Part shown: positions 36,728 to 46,822 of the stretch, one piece after another
Layout: every line of letters begins with the position of its first letter
Position numbering within the stretch: the first letter of the stretch is position 1
NCBI RefSeq assembly: GCF_001957135.1
Contig: NZ_MPHK01000001.1
Span: forward strand, 270,645 to 334,644
Source: Shewanella sp. UCD-KL21
GTDB taxonomy: Bacteria; Pseudomonadota; Gammaproteobacteria; Enterobacterales; Shewanellaceae
Length of the DNA stretch: 64,000 bases
Direction: 5' to 3'
Program-made: the position numbers and the translations under genes
Notes under the pieces: model-generated
Seen by the model: only the letters and a program-made list of their open reading frames with translations
Databases searched by the model: none
Told to the model about the DNA's origin: nothing

Positions 36728-39016
36728 TTAAATCTTACAAGCGCCGCTTGCACAACCATCGTCTTCTTTTTCAACGACAGTAATGTCATCAAACTGATCC
36801 GATGCGCCATCACGGGTGTTGTGATAATAAAGGGTTTTAACCCCTAGCTTATAAGCGGTGAGCAAATCTTTCAGTAAGGTTTGCATAGGCACTTTTTGAT
36901 TATCAAATCGTGTCGGGTCGTAATTGGTATTTGATGAGATTGCTTGGTCCACAAACTTCTGCATCAAACCGACTAACTGTAAGTAACCATCATTATTTGG
37001 CATATTCCAAAGCAATTCATACTTGTCTTTAAGTTCATCAAAGTCAGGTACCACTTGCTTTAATTGACCATCTTTACTGGCTTTAACGCTGATCAGGCCA
37101 CGTGGTGGTTCAATACCATTGGTTGCATTAGAGATCTGTGATGACGTTTCAGACGGCATTAATGCTGACAGCGTTGAGTTACGTAGGCCGTGTTGTTTAA
37201 TATTGGCACGTAAACCTTCCCAATCCATGTGTAGTGGCTCGTCACAGATTTTATCTAAATCACGCTTATAAGTATCAATAGGTAAAATACCTTGAGCGTA
37301 GGTTGTTTCATTGAACAAAGGACATGCGCCTTGCTCTTTTGCTAAATTATTTGATGCTTTCAATAAGTAAAATTGAATCGCTTCAAAGGTTTTATGGGTC
37401 AAGTTATTACCTGAGCCATCAGAATATTTCATGCCATTCTTAGCAAGATAATTTGCAAAATTTATCACGCCTATACCCAGAGTACGACGATTCATAGAAC
37501 CAAGCTGCGCAGAAATGATTGGGTAATCTTGATAATCAAGCAAGTTATCTAATGCCCGTACTGCTAAGTCTGCTAATGGCTCTAGCTCTGATAAATCTTT
37601 AATAGCACCAAGGTTTAATGCAGAAAGAGTACAAAGTGCAATTTCACCATTTGGATCATCAATGTTGTTTAGCGGCTTAGTTGGCAAGGCGATTTCTAAA
37701 CAAAGGTTAGATTGCTTAATTGGCGCAACTTGCGGATCAAATGGACTGTGTGTATTACAGTGGTCAACATTTTGAATGTAGATTCGACCTGTTGATGCGC
37801 GCTCTTGCATCATCAATGAAAATAATTCAACTGCTTTAATCTCTTTACGACGTATGCTTAGGTCAGCTTCATACTGAAGGTATAGACGTTCAAATTCGTC
37901 TTGATCAGCGAAGAAAGCATCGTATAAACCAGGCACATCAGATGGGCTGAATAGGCTGATGTTTTGACCTTTGATTAAACGTTGGTACATCAATTTGTTT
38001 AGCTGTACACCGTAATCAAGATGGCGAACACGGTTATCTTCAACACCACGGTTATTTTTAAGTACCAGTAACGATTCAACTTCTAAATGCCATAACGGGT
38101 AAAATAGGGTAGCTGCACCACCACGTACGCCGCCTTGAGAGCACGATTTAACCGCCGTTTGAAAGTATTTGTAAAATGGTAAGCAACCGGTGTGAAATGC
38201 TTCACCACCGCGAATAGGGCTGCCTAAGGCACGGATACGACCGGCATTGATACCAATACCTGCACGTTGGCTAACGTATTTCACAATTGAAGACGCGGTC
38301 GCATTGATAGAATCAAGGCTGTCGTCACATTCAATTAATACACATGAGCTAAATTGGCGTGTTGGAGTACGTACGCCTGCCATGATTGGGGTTGGTAAAG
38401 AAATCTTAAATGTTGAAGCTGCGTCATAAAAACGTTTGATGTAATCTAAACGGGTGTCTTTTGGGTAACGCGCAAATAAACAAGCTGCCACTAAAATATA
38501 CAGGAACTGAGCACTTTCATAAATTTCGTTAGTGACGCGGTTTTGAACTAGGTATTTGCCTTCTAGTTGTTTAACTGCAGCATAAGAGAAATTCATGTCA
38601 CGCCAGTGATCAATATAACCATCTAAAATGGTTAATTCTTCTGACGTGTAATCTTCTAAAATATGCTTATCGTATTTGTCCAGTTCAACCAAGCGAGTGA
38701 CTTGATCAACTAGCTTAGGTGGCTCAAATTGGCCAAAAGCTTTTTTACGTAAATGGAAAACAGCAAGTCTAGCAGCAAGGAATTGATAATCAGGCGCGTC
38801 TGGCGAGATTAAATCTGCTGCAGCTTTAATAATGGTTTCGTGGATTGCTTCAGTTGGAATACCGTCAAAGAATTGTAGATGAGAACGTAATTCAACTTCT
38901 GAGACTGAAACGTTTTTCAATCCTTTTGCTGCCCACTCGATAACGCGATGAATTTTGTCTAAATCGATTGTTTCGCGTTCGCCACTGCGTTTTGTGACTG
39001 TCATATTGCTGTTCAT
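36728..39016 (-). CDS. nrdA: Class Ia ribonucleotide reductase, alpha subunit (NrdA)
   Basis: This 762-residue catalytic subunit reduces NDPs to dNDPs. An N-terminal ATP-cone (about 5-95; VTKRSGERETIDLDKIH) handles overall allosteric control. The barrel carries the active-site cysteines (SSCVLI near residue 225, NLCLEI) and the finger-loop region, and the C-terminal CASGACKI holds the redox shuttle cysteines. A second ATG is at 39004 (MTVTKRSG), the likely start in many homologues; the longer one has CAAGGC upstream. Transcription is probably controlled by the NrdR-like boxes at 39223-39269. Confidence 0.96.
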   Translation of the reverse strand: MNSNMTVTKRSGERETIDLDKIHRVIEWAAKGLKNVSVSEVELRSHLQFFDGIPTEAIHETIIKAAADLISPDAPDYQFLAARLAVFHLRKKAFGQFEPPKLVDQVTRLVELDKYDKHILEDYTSEELTILDGYIDHWRDMNFSYAAVKQLEGKYLVQNRVTNEIYESAQFLYILVAACLFARYPKDTRLDYIKRFYDAASTFKISLPTPIMAGVRTPTRQFSSCVLIECDDSLDSINATASSIVKYVSQRAGIGINAGRIRALGSPIRGGEAFHTGCLPFYKYFQTAVKSCSQGGVRGGAATLFYPLWHLEVESLLVLKNNRGVEDNRVRHLDYGVQLNKLMYQRLIKGQNISLFSPSDVPGLYDAFFADQDEFERLYLQYEADLSIRRKEIKAVELFSLMMQERASTGRIYIQNVDHCNTHSPFDPQVAPIKQSNLCLEIALPTKPLNNIDDPNGEIALCTLSALNLGAIKDLSELEPLADLAVRALDNLLDYQDYPIISAQLGSMNRRTLGIGVINFANYLAKNGMKYSDGSGNNLTHKTFEAIQFYLLKASNNLAKEQGACPLFNETTYAQGILPIDTYKRDLDKICDEPLHMDWEGLRANIKQHGLRNSTLSALMPSETSSQISNATNGIEPPRGLISVKASKDGQLKQVVPDFDELKDKYELLWNMPNNDGYLQLVGLMQKFVDQAISSNTNYDPTRFDNQKVPMQTLLKDLLTAYKLGVKTLYYHNTRDGASDQFDDITVVEKEDDGCASGACKI

Positions 39017-39222
39017 TAAAAAAGCCTTGATTGTAAAATAGTTTGTGTGATTTAAATTTTGGATCTTTTTTAATCGTCTCGTTTACGATCGCCATTAAAT
39101 CACAATACGTTCCCTTGTAAGTTGATCATCCATAAGCACTAACAACGTCATATATCCAAAAAATACGAGTGTTATTTGAAGACACAAAGCAGAAAAAGCC
39201 TTGTGTCTTGTTCTGATGTCAC

Positions 39223-39238
39223 ACACAAGATATGGTGT
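39223..39238. promoter_or_regulatory. NrdR box 1 (nrdA promoter region)
   Basis: ACACAAGATATGGTGT fits the NrdR consensus (ACACNATATNTNGTGT type) with few differences and lies about 210 bp upstream of nrdA. It pairs with a second box exactly 31 bp away. Confidence 0.75.
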
Positions 39239-39253
39239 TTAATTAAAACTTAC

Positions 39254-39269
39254 ATACAAGATAGTGAGG
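39254..39269. promoter_or_regulatory. NrdR box 2 (nrdA promoter region)
   Basis: ATACAAGATAGTGAGG shares CAAGATA with box 1 at a 31-bp offset (three helical turns), the usual spacing of NrdR pairs. It is more degenerate than box 1. Confidence 0.65.
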
Positions 39270-39307
39270 TTTGGGGGGATTTGCAAGCAGCAATTTAGTG
39301 AATAAGT

Positions 39308-39316
39308 TGTGGATAT
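39308..39316. promoter_or_regulatory. Possible DnaA box upstream of nrdA
   Basis: TGTGGATAT differs from the DnaA box TGTGGATAA at one base. DnaA controls nrdA in E. coli, so this is a reasonable but single-site candidate. Confidence 0.4.
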
Positions 39317-39403
39317 CTTCTGTATAGAGGCCAATGTTAGTGAAAGCTAACCTGCTAGGTCAAAATATATGATAACTAAATTGCAAAGGTTAATAATTAG
39401 CCG

Positions 39404-39445
39404 AAAAAAAACGTGAGCTCGATCGCTACAATATTCGGCGATCGA
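39404..39445 (-). terminator. Hairpin downstream of the HAD phosphatase gene
   Basis: On the reverse strand TCGATCGC pairs with GCGATCGA around an 11-nt loop, then after seven bases there is a T8 run. It is probably the ubiG-phosphatase terminator; the gap before the T run makes it imperfect. Confidence 0.45.
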
Positions 39446-39479
39446 TTGTTTTGTTAACAAAATTATTTGCTATTTATAT

Positions 39480-40142
39480 TTAACATTTGTTAAGGAAAGC
39501 CTGATGTAAATCGTCAACCTTGCTGAACTGAAAATCACTCGGCCATTCATTGGGTTTGTCTTGCTCTGACAAATATCCCCATAATGCAATAGCACCTTTC
39601 ATCCCAGCATTACGGGCAGCAATTAAATCCCTTTCAGCATCACCTATATACAGGATGTCCTTTGGCAGGCAATTAATTTGCTGGGCAGCAAGTAACATTG
39701 GCGCGGTATGGGGTTTGGAGTGCAGGGTGGAGTCACCACTGATAATCGCAGTGAGTTTGTGCTCGATGTTTAAGGCTTTAACCAATGGCCGAGTAAAACG
39801 GGCTTGTTTATTGGTAACGACGCCATAGGGGATTTCACGTTGCTCTAATAACAACAGAAAATCATCAAAACCGCTAAATAATGATGCTTTTTCACCATTG
39901 ACCCGTTGGTAATGCACTAACAACGCTTGCTGAACTTCGATTTGTAACTCATGGGAATGCTCTGGTATACCGGCTTTTACAAGCGCTAAACTACCATGGG
40001 AGGCAGCGTAGAGTAAGTTATCAATACTTTTACTAGCGATACCGCGCTCTTGCAAACTTAAATTTAATGCATGAACCAGATCTGGGGCTGTATCAGCTAA
40101 TGTGCCGTCTAAATCAAAGAGTACACCTTTAATCTTGTTCAT
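39480..40142 (-). CDS. HAD-family phosphatase (phosphoglycolate phosphatase-like; possibly MupP)
   Basis: This 220-residue haloacid dehalogenase hydrolase has motif I FDLDGTLADT near residue 10, motif II VVTNK, the lysine of motif III in HSKPHTAP and motif IV GDAERD. Automatic annotation would call it Gph. Its place directly downstream of ubiG, near gyrA, serC and aroA-cmk-rpsA-ihfB, matches Pseudomonas MupP (MurNAc-6-phosphate phosphatase of cell-wall recycling). The family is certain; substrate is undecided between phosphoglycolate and MurNAc-6-phosphate. Confidence 0.88.
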   Translation of the reverse strand: MNKIKGVLFDLDGTLADTAPDLVHALNLSLQERGIASKSIDNLLYAASHGSLALVKAGIPEHSHELQIEVQQALLVHYQRVNGEKASLFSGFDDFLLLLEQREIPYGVVTNKQARFTRPLVKALNIEHKLTAIISGDSTLHSKPHTAPMLLAAQQINCLPKDILYIGDAERDLIAARNAGMKGAIALWGYLSEQDKPNEWPSDFQFSKVDDLHQAFLNKC

Positions 40143-40298
40143 AGTTATCCTAAGGGGGCTGAAGTTATTAGCTGTTACTTAATACGTTTATGAATTAAGT
40201 GAAGGATTAAAGCAGTAATGTCGCTGGTTAACTGCAGCATTACTACTTTAAAGTTGTTCTACTATTTATGGCTGGTTATTACAGGTGACGCTGTAGTA

Positions 40299-41024
40299 CT
40301 AATCAGCCTTTTGGGTGGCTATCATATAATTAACGTCAACTTTATTGGTGTACTTATATACACCCGTTAAAGGATTAAAGCTTATTCCAAGTGCATCACG
40401 GCAATGAAGCTCTGTTTGGTCAACCAAATTGATTAACTCAGACGGTTTAATGAACTTACTGTGGTCATGGGTGCCAACTGGCAGCAACTTTAAAACATAT
40501 TCAGCGCCAACGATTGCTTGAATATATGACATCAGGTTACGGTTAATGGTTGAAAAGAAAACATAACCGTTAGGTTTAACCATATCGCAGCATGCTTTAA
40601 TCACTGATAATGGGTCAGGGACGTGCTCTAACATCTCCATGCAGGTGACCACATCATAATAGCCTTGATGTTGCTGTGCATGTTCTTCAGCGGTCATGGT
40701 TTGATATTGGATATCGATGCCAGTTTCTAATGCATGCAGTTTAGCCACTTCAATTTGCGCTTCACCCATGTCTAGACCTGTTACATTAGCGCCAATTTTT
40801 GCCATGCTTTCAGACAAAATACCACCACCACAACCGATATCTAATACTTGCTTACCAAAAATACCACCACTGGTTTGATCGATATAATTAAGACGCAATG
40901 GGTTCAGTTGATGCAAAGGTTTGAAACTGCCATTAGGATCCCACCAAGACTGGGCCATTTGGGCAAATTTTTCTATTTCTTGATGATCTACATTTTGCGG
41001 CGTGGTTTGTTCTTGGTTAGACAT
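40299..41024 (-). CDS. ubiG: Ubiquinone biosynthesis O-methyltransferase UbiG
   Basis: This 241-residue SAM-dependent enzyme carries out both O-methylations of ubiquinone synthesis. It has [13 protein letters not shown] near the N-terminus, motif [29 protein letters not shown] and INRNLMSY, all typical of UbiG. It is followed after 156 bp by the HAD phosphatase on the same strand and is divergent from gyrA. Confidence 0.95.
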   Translation of the reverse strand: MSNQEQTTPQNVDHQEIEKFAQMAQSWWDPNGSFKPLHQLNPLRLNYIDQTSGGIFGKQVLDIGCGGGILSESMAKIGANVTGLDMGEAQIEVAKLHALETGIDIQYQTMTAEEHAQQHQGYYDVVTCMEMLEHVPDPLSVIKACCDMVKPNGYVFFSTINRNLMSYIQAIVGAEYVLKLLPVGTHDHSKFIKPSELINLVDQTELHCRDALGISFNPLTGVYKYTNKVDVNYMIATQKAD

Positions 41025-41380
41025 GTCGAGAACCCATTAATTATTAGTATATATTGCAGGTATTATAACCATTGGATTGAATAAACATAGTGAGATGAAG
41101 CAAGATTTTACTTTGGTTGATGGAATATCCAGCAATGTTTGCCCATAAAAACGACATCAGTTTTTTATGTGGCAATTTATCGAAATGAAATACGCAATTA
41201 TTGTAATAGAGATAGTTGAATTTAAAGATTTTTTGACAGCTTTTATCCTCGCATTAATATTTCCTTGTTCTAGGGTCTAGCCTCTTTAAATATCTGTGTT
41301 AGAATGCCAAATCACGTTTTTGAGCTACACAATAAAATGGAATAATTATTGTGCGCTAATTTTAGGGGAACGAGCAGTTT
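41025..41380. other. Divergent promoter region between ubiG and gyrA
   Basis: About 356 bp. It holds no ORF I can support; a TAGAAT hexamer near 41299 could be the gyrA -10 box. GGGGAACGAG before the gyrA ATG is its ribosome binding site. Confidence 0.4.
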
Positions 41381-44083
41381 ATGACTGATCTGGCATCATC
41401 AATTTCGCCAATTAACATCGAAGACGAACTAAAGAATTCTTATTTAGATTATGCAATGAGTGTAATCGTAGGTCGTGCATTACCTGACGTTCGTGACGGG
41501 TTAAAACCTGTTCACCGTCGTGTGTTATTTGCCATGAACGAGTTGAAAAACGACTTCAATAAGCCTTATAAAAAATCAGCTCGTGTTGTTGGTGACGTAA
41601 TTGGTAAATATCACCCACATGGTGACACGGCTGTGTACGATACGATTGTTCGTATGGCACAACCATTCTCAATGCGTTACACGCTCGTTGACGGCCAAGG
41701 TAACTTTGGTTCTGTTGATGGCGATTCAGCAGCGGCGATGCGTTATACCGAAATTCGTATGCGTAAGTTGGCACATTCTTTATTAGCTGATTTAGAAAAA
41801 GAAACCGTAGATTTTGTACCTAACTATGATGGTACTGAATTTATCCCAGCGGTTTTACCTACTCGTGTACCAACATTATTAATTAATGGTTCGTCTGGTA
41901 TTGCGGTTGGTATGGCAACAAATATCCCGCCACATAACATTTCAGAAGTGATTAAAGGCTGTTTAGCATTAATTGAAGAACCTGAGTTATCTATTGAGCA
42001 ATTAATGGATTACATTCCAGGACCTGATTTCCCGACAGCAGCCAGCATTAATGGTCGTAAAGGGATCATTGACGCGTATAAGACCGGTCGTGGCCGTGCG
42101 ATTATGCGCTCAAAAGCTGAAATTGAAGACAATAATGGCCGTGAGCGTATTATTGTTACTGAAATCCCATATCAGGTTAACAAAGCACGCTTAATCGAAA
42201 AGATTGCTGAGCTTGTTAAAGATAAAAAGATTGAAGGTATTACAGGTTTACGTGACGAATCTGATAAAGACGGTATGCGTATCGTTATTGAGATCAAACG
42301 TGGCGAAGTCGGTGAAGTTGTATTAAACAACTTATATGCACAAACCCAAATGCAATGTTCTTTTGGTATTAACATGGTGGCTTTGACTAATGGTCAACCT
42401 AAACTGTTTAACCTGAAAGAAATGCTAGAGTGCTTCATTCTTCACCGTCGTGAAGTGGTAACGCGCCGTACTGTATTTGAATTACGTAAAGCCCGTGAAC
42501 GTGCTCATATCCTTGAAGCATTGGCAATTGCATTAGCTAACATCGATCCAATCATTGCGCTAATTAAAGAATCGCCAACCCCAGCGGAAGCGAAAGTAAA
42601 ATTAGTGGCACAAGGTTGGGATCTTGGTAATGTTCAAGGCATGCTTGAAAAAGCCGGTGATGATGCTGCTCGACCTGAATGGTTAGAGCCAGAGTATGGT
42701 ATCCGTGAAGGAAAGTACTTCCTGACTGAGCAACAAGCACAAGCTATTCTTGAGCTACGTTTACATCGCCTAACAGGTTTAGAACACGAGAAAATTCTTT
42801 CAGAATACGAAGAGTTACTTGAGTTCATTGCAAGCTTATTATTCATTCTTCGTAGTCCTGAGCGCTTGATGGAAGTGATTAAAGAAGAATTAGAAGAAAT
42901 GCTTGAGCAATATGGCGATCCACGTCGTACTGTTATTAACCAAAACGAAGTTGATATGAGTCTAGAAGACTTAATCAATGAAGAAGATGTAGTGGTAACA
43001 CTCTCTCATATGGGTTACGCCAAGTACCAACCGTTAACTGACTATCAAGCTCAGCGCCGCGGTGGTAAAGGCAAAGCTGCAACTAAAGTAAAAGATGAAG
43101 ATTTCGTCGAAAAACTATTAGTTGCCAATACCCATGATACGATTTTATGTTTCTCTGATTTTGGTAAAATGTATTGGTTGAAAGTTTATCAACTACCACT
43201 GGCAAGCCGTACCGCCCGTGGTCGTCCAATCATTAACTTATTACCATTGTCAGACGGTGAGCGTATTACTGCAATCCTACCTGTTCGTGAATATGCTGAT
43301 GACAAATATATTGTTATGGCTACCGCTCACGGCACAGTGAAGAAAACTGCATTAACGGCTTACAGTAACCCACGTGCGAACGGTATTATTGCCGTTAACC
43401 TTAAAGACGACGATCAACTAATTGGTGTTGATATTACTGACGGTAGCAATGACATCATGTTGTTCTCTAACGAAGGTAAAGTGGTTCGCTTTAACGAAAA
43501 AGTACGTGATTCAGAAACCGGTGAAGTGAAGAAAGATCCTGAAACGGGTGAAGACATGATTGCGATTCGTCCAATGGGCCGTACAGCAACAGGTGTTCGT
43601 GGTATCAAACTTGAAGATGGTCAGAAAGTTGTTTCGATGATCATTCCGAAAGAAGAAGGTGATATTCTAACTGTAACTGAAAACGGTTATGGTAAACGTA
43701 CAGATTTAGCTGAATATCCAGCTAAGAGCCGTGGTACTAAAGGTGTGGTTTCAATCAAAGTAAGTGAACGTAATGGTGCTGTAGTAGGCGCAGTTCAAGT
43801 TACTGAAACTGATGAAATTATGCTAATTAGTGATAAAGGCACCTTGGTTCGTACACCATCTGCTGGTGTGTCGTTGATTGGTCGTAACACCCAAGGCGTA
43901 ACGATTATTCGTACCGCAGAAGACGAGAAAGTCGTTGGCCTGCAGCGTATCGAAGAAATTCAAATGGATGAATCTGAACTTGATGCTGAGGCAGAAGGCC
44001 AAGCGGTAGAAGGCGAAGTAGTGGCAAGTACTACTGATGCTGAAACACCTGCAACAGATACACCGGCACAAGATGACGAATAA
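41381..44083 (+). CDS. gyrA: DNA gyrase subunit A
   Basis: This 900-residue subunit breaks and rejoins DNA during negative supercoiling. The catalytic tyrosine is Y122 ([10 protein letters not shown]) and the quinolone-resistance region reads [10 protein letters not shown], so residue 83 is Thr and 87 Asp. The GyrA-box QRRGGKG is present near residue 553, with the C-terminal beta-pinwheel and an acidic tail. It is a single gene with a strong terminator. Confidence 0.97.
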   Translation: MTDLASSISPINIEDELKNSYLDYAMSVIVGRALPDVRDGLKPVHRRVLFAMNELKNDFNKPYKKSARVVGDVIGKYHPHGDTAVYDTIVRMAQPFSMRYTLVDGQGNFGSVDGDSAAAMRYTEIRMRKLAHSLLADLEKETVDFVPNYDGTEFIPAVLPTRVPTLLINGSSGIAVGMATNIPPHNISEVIKGCLALIEEPELSIEQLMDYIPGPDFPTAASINGRKGIIDAYKTGRGRAIMRSKAEIEDNNGRERIIVTEIPYQVNKARLIEKIAELVKDKKIEGITGLRDESDKDGMRIVIEIKRGEVGEVVLNNLYAQTQMQCSFGINMVALTNGQPKLFNLKEMLECFILHRREVVTRRTVFELRKARERAHILEALAIALANIDPIIALIKESPTPAEAKVKLVAQGWDLGNVQGMLEKAGDDAARPEWLEPEYGIREGKYFLTEQQAQAILELRLHRLTGLEHEKILSEYEELLEFIASLLFILRSPERLMEVIKEELEEMLEQYGDPRRTVINQNEVDMSLEDLINEEDVVVTLSHMGYAKYQPLTDYQAQRRGGKGKAATKVKDEDFVEKLLVANTHDTILCFSDFGKMYWLKVYQLPLASRTARGRPIINLLPLSDGERITAILPVREYADDKYIVMATAHGTVKKTALTAYSNPRANGIIAVNLKDDDQLIGVDITDGSNDIMLFSNEGKVVRFNEKVRDSETGEVKKDPETGEDMIAIRPMGRTATGVRGIKLEDGQKVVSMIIPKEEGDILTVTENGYGKRTDLAEYPAKSRGTKGVVSIKVSERNGAVVGAVQVTETDEIMLISDKGTLVRTPSAGVSLIGRNTQGVTIIRTAEDEKVVGLQRIEEIQMDESELDAEAEGQAVEGEVVASTTDAETPATDTPAQDDE

Positions 44084-44097
44084 GTTAGTCTAGTGAC

Positions 44098-44128
44098 AAA
44101 AAAGGATGCCAATTGGCATCCTTTTTTA
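44098..44128 (+). terminator. Bidirectional terminator between gyrA and the beta-lactamase-like gene
   Basis: AAAAAAGGATGCCA / TGGCATCCTTTTTT is a near-perfect symmetric hairpin. Confidence 0.9.
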
Positions 44129-44170
44129 TTGCCTATCATTTATAGATGAAAATGACAATTCAAGTTAATT

Positions 44171-45310
44171 TTACTGTTTAAACACATCATGCCAAAACTC
44201 AGAGCTGAGTTTTGCAATTACTCTAGATTCGCCATTTAGTAGCATCACCATGCCGATGTTTAACTCTGGTGAGTAAGAAATTTCTGCCACATAACCCGCT
44301 ACCCAACCAGCGTGATAAATTAATGGCCGGCCTTCAAACTCATATACCCGCCATCCTTTGCCGTAATAAGCATTATCAAGGTAAGTACGCCAATCTCGGC
44401 GGCGAAGCTCTTTGGTTGTTTTAACGCCGGGCGTGGTTACATCATTAATCACAGCGCTTGAAAGTACAGCAGGTTTCTCGCCTAAGTTGGCTATTAACCA
44501 CTTGGACATATCAGTAATGCTCGCATTAACGCCAGCCGCTGGAGCCAGTTCATAGTAGTTTGGTTTTACTGATACTTTTTTAAAGCCTGATTTAGTTTTA
44601 ATGTGTGGCTCTGCGCGATTTTTTTCAGCCATGAATGCGCTATAGCCCGTTGAGGCGGTATTCATCTCTAGTGGCTTAAAGATACGTTTTTCAAGATGGT
44701 TTTCGTAGCTGAGGCCTGTTTTTTGCTCAATGGCAGATTCGATAAATGAAAACGCCACATTCTGGTAGCTATAGCAAACACCCGGCCGGCACATTGGGGT
44801 TATCTCGGAAAACTTATTAAGAATTTTATCCTTGCTGACATTGGCATTGACTAAGTTATCGTAGCTATTTGGCATTAAACCTGTGCTTTGACCGATAACA
44901 TGGCCTAGGTTAATTTGTTGACTGGCTTTTGGATCAGCTAATACAAAATTTGGAAGATAAGCATTTATCGGTTGTTGCCAGTCAAGTTTATTTTCTTGAA
45001 CCAACATACTGGCCAGCGAACCGGCAAAGGTTTTAGAAACAGACGCCAGTCTAAACACCGTATTGGCATTTACATTTAAAGGGCTCCCTTTGCTGCGCTT
45101 ACCGTAATAACTGAGCTTTAGTATCTTGTCGCCTTCGACAATAACAAACGCACCGCCCGGGACTTTGTTCTTTTTAAGTTGTTGATGAAATTGCTGTTTA
45201 AATTTATCAGATACGCCGTTATAAGCTGAAGCATGTGTTGGCTGACTGACAAGGACTGTGCTTATTGCTAAAGAAAGTGTGCCTACGATAAAGGCCGATT
45301 TTGAAAACAT
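44171..45310 (-). CDS. Exported class C beta-lactamase/esterase-family serine hydrolase
   Basis: The product has about 379 residues with a Sec signal peptide (FIVGTLSLAISTVLVS, cleavage near THA). The SxxK motif is SVSK (about Ser90-Lys93), the YxN motif is in YSYQN and the third motif appears as HAG. The family covers AmpC beta-lactamases, PBP-like peptidases and esterases; HAG instead of KTG is common in the esterase/PBP4* group, so it need not confer resistance. The ATG at 45310 is preferred over 45322. It is convergent with gyrA. Confidence 0.85.
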   Translation of the reverse strand: MFSKSAFIVGTLSLAISTVLVSQPTHASAYNGVSDKFKQQFHQQLKKNKVPGGAFVIVEGDKILKLSYYGKRSKGSPLNVNANTVFRLASVSKTFAGSLASMLVQENKLDWQQPINAYLPNFVLADPKASQQINLGHVIGQSTGLMPNSYDNLVNANVSKDKILNKFSEITPMCRPGVCYSYQNVAFSFIESAIEQKTGLSYENHLEKRIFKPLEMNTASTGYSAFMAEKNRAEPHIKTKSGFKKVSVKPNYYELAPAAGVNASITDMSKWLIANLGEKPAVLSSAVINDVTTPGVKTTKELRRRDWRTYLDNAYYGKGWRVYEFEGRPLIYHAGWVAGYVAEISYSPELNIGMVMLLNGESRVIAKLSSEFWHDVFKQ

Positions 45311-45621
45311 GTAAAAATCCATGACCGCATTACGGTATTTATTATTCCATTTAACACTGACACAAGGCCAGTCTTCAAAGAGACTTTAACCTAATGCTTT
45401 AGTATGACTATTGTTGTGTAATTTTTCTCACTTTACTAGTGATAAATAGCGCTAAATTTTTAAAAGTGAGTTGTTGTTTATTGCCATTAACTAGCAATAA
45501 AGCTCGACAGAGTTAGCATTGATGATTAATTTTCATTTTAGCTGCCAAACAGTTGCGATATACTGCTGAGAATTCGATACATTATGAATGTGTTAACTAA
45601 AAACGATATAAGGACAATGCT
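45311..45621. other. Divergent promoter region upstream of serC
   Basis: About 311 bp, AT-rich, without an ORF. It must hold promoters for serC and the beta-lactamase-like gene. Confidence 0.4.
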
Positions 45622-46713
45622 GTGAGCGCTATCTATAATTTCTGTGCTGGACCTGCCATGTTACCTCAAGCTGTGATGCAAAAAGCGCAGCAAGAATTAA
45701 TTAACTGGAATGGATTGGGTGTGTCCGTGATGGAAATTAGTCATCGTAGTAAAGAGTTTATGGCGTTAACCCAACATGCCGAGAAAACCCTACGTACCTT
45801 GATGGATATTCCACAAAACTATCACGTTTTGTTTATGCATGGCGGTGGACGAGGTCAATTTACCAATGTTGTTAATAACTTCTTAGGTGACAACGGTAAA
45901 GCCTTGTATTTAGTTAATGGCCAATGGTCAACGGCCGCGGTAAAAGAAGCGACAAAACTGGTTGGTGAAAACAACATTGATCAAGTCAATATCATTGAAA
46001 ATATCGATGGTTTAAATCAGGTAGTGCTGCCTGACTTTAGCGCGCATAGTGACGATTATCGTTATTTGCACTTTTGCGCCAATGAAACCGTTGATGGCAT
46101 CGAAATTTTTGATGAAATTGAGTGTCCTTGGCCCGTTGTCGTTGATTTATCTTCAACCATTATGTCGCGAAAAATCGATGTCAGTAAGTATGGTTTAATC
46201 TACGCCGGCGCTCAAAAAAATATCGGCCCTTCAGGCTTATCTATCGTGATTGTCAGAGATGATATGTTGCAGCTACCCAGTTTGCCGCAGTCATCGATTA
46301 TGGATTACCGTATCGCACAAGCCAATGACTCGATGTTTAATACACCACCCACGTTCGCTTGGTACTTAGCTGCCGAAGTGTTTGACTGGTTAACATCAGT
46401 AGGCGGCGTAGCTGCAATGGAAGCCTTGAATCAGCAAAAAGCGCAAATGCTGTATGACTGTATTGATAACAACCCGTTTTATACCAACGGTGTTTGTAAG
46501 CAAAACCGTTCACGGATGAATGTAACATTCCAATTAAGCGATAGTAGCTTAGATAGTGAGTTTTTAGCCCAAGCTGAGCTAGCAGGCTTGGTCGCCTTAA
46601 AAGGTCATAGGGTAGTTGGTGGCATGCGTGCCAGTATTTACAATGCTATGCCGTTAGTGGGTGTGCAGGCGCTGGTTGACTTTATGGAAGCTTTTGCAAA
46701 GCAGCATAGCTAA
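45622..46713 (+). CDS. serC: Phosphoserine aminotransferase SerC
   Basis: This 363-residue PLP enzyme makes 3-phosphoserine (and acts in PLP synthesis). It shows FCAGPAMLP at the start, EISHRSKEF, a glycine-rich HGGGRGQF and the PLP lysine in [11 protein letters not shown]. It uses a GTG start with AAGGACA upstream (an upstream ATG runs into a stop). It is followed by a terminator; in many gammaproteobacteria serC is linked to aroA, but an oppositely oriented aminotransferase gene lies between here. Confidence 0.96.
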   Translation: MSAIYNFCAGPAMLPQAVMQKAQQELINWNGLGVSVMEISHRSKEFMALTQHAEKTLRTLMDIPQNYHVLFMHGGGRGQFTNVVNNFLGDNGKALYLVNGQWSTAAVKEATKLVGENNIDQVNIIENIDGLNQVVLPDFSAHSDDYRYLHFCANETVDGIEIFDEIECPWPVVVDLSSTIMSRKIDVSKYGLIYAGAQKNIGPSGLSIVIVRDDMLQLPSLPQSSIMDYRIAQANDSMFNTPPTFAWYLAAEVFDWLTSVGGVAAMEALNQQKAQMLYDCIDNNPFYTNGVCKQNRSRMNVTFQLSDSSLDSEFLAQAELAGLVALKGHRVVGGMRASIYNAMPLVGVQALVDFMEAFAKQHS

Positions 46714-46755
46714 ACCAATACGAAGTTAAATTGTTGAGTTTTAGCTCTTCAGAAT

Positions 46756-46792
46756 AAAAAGCGAATAATGAGCTGTCATTATTCGCTTTTTT
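46756..46792 (+). terminator. Bidirectional terminator between serC and the aminotransferase gene
   Basis: A stem AAAAAGCGAATAATGA with its complement around GCTG, ending in T6. Confidence 0.9.
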
Positions 46793-46822
46793 AAACCCAA
46801 TTATTGGCTTAAAACTAGCTAA

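Larger units (their letters stand above)
39017..39479. other. Regulatory region upstream of nrdA
   Basis: About 460 bp without an ORF, holding the NrdR box pair, a DnaA-box candidate and the terminator of the phosphatase/ubiG side. The remainder is AT-rich. Confidence 0.5.

Noticed and set aside
41621..41641. Thr83 in the GyrA quinolone-resistance region
   Set aside because: Thr is a normal wild-type residue at position 83 in several gammaproteobacteria (for example Pseudomonas); not evidence for resistance.
42634..42978. 114-codon reverse ORF inside gyrA
   Set aside because: A Ser-rich shadow frame opposite conserved gyrA sequence; no homology motif seen.
44171..45310. Class C beta-lactamase as an acquired resistance gene
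   Set aside because: It sits in core context with no mobile flanks and has HAG in place of KTG; esterase/PBP-like function is at least as likely.
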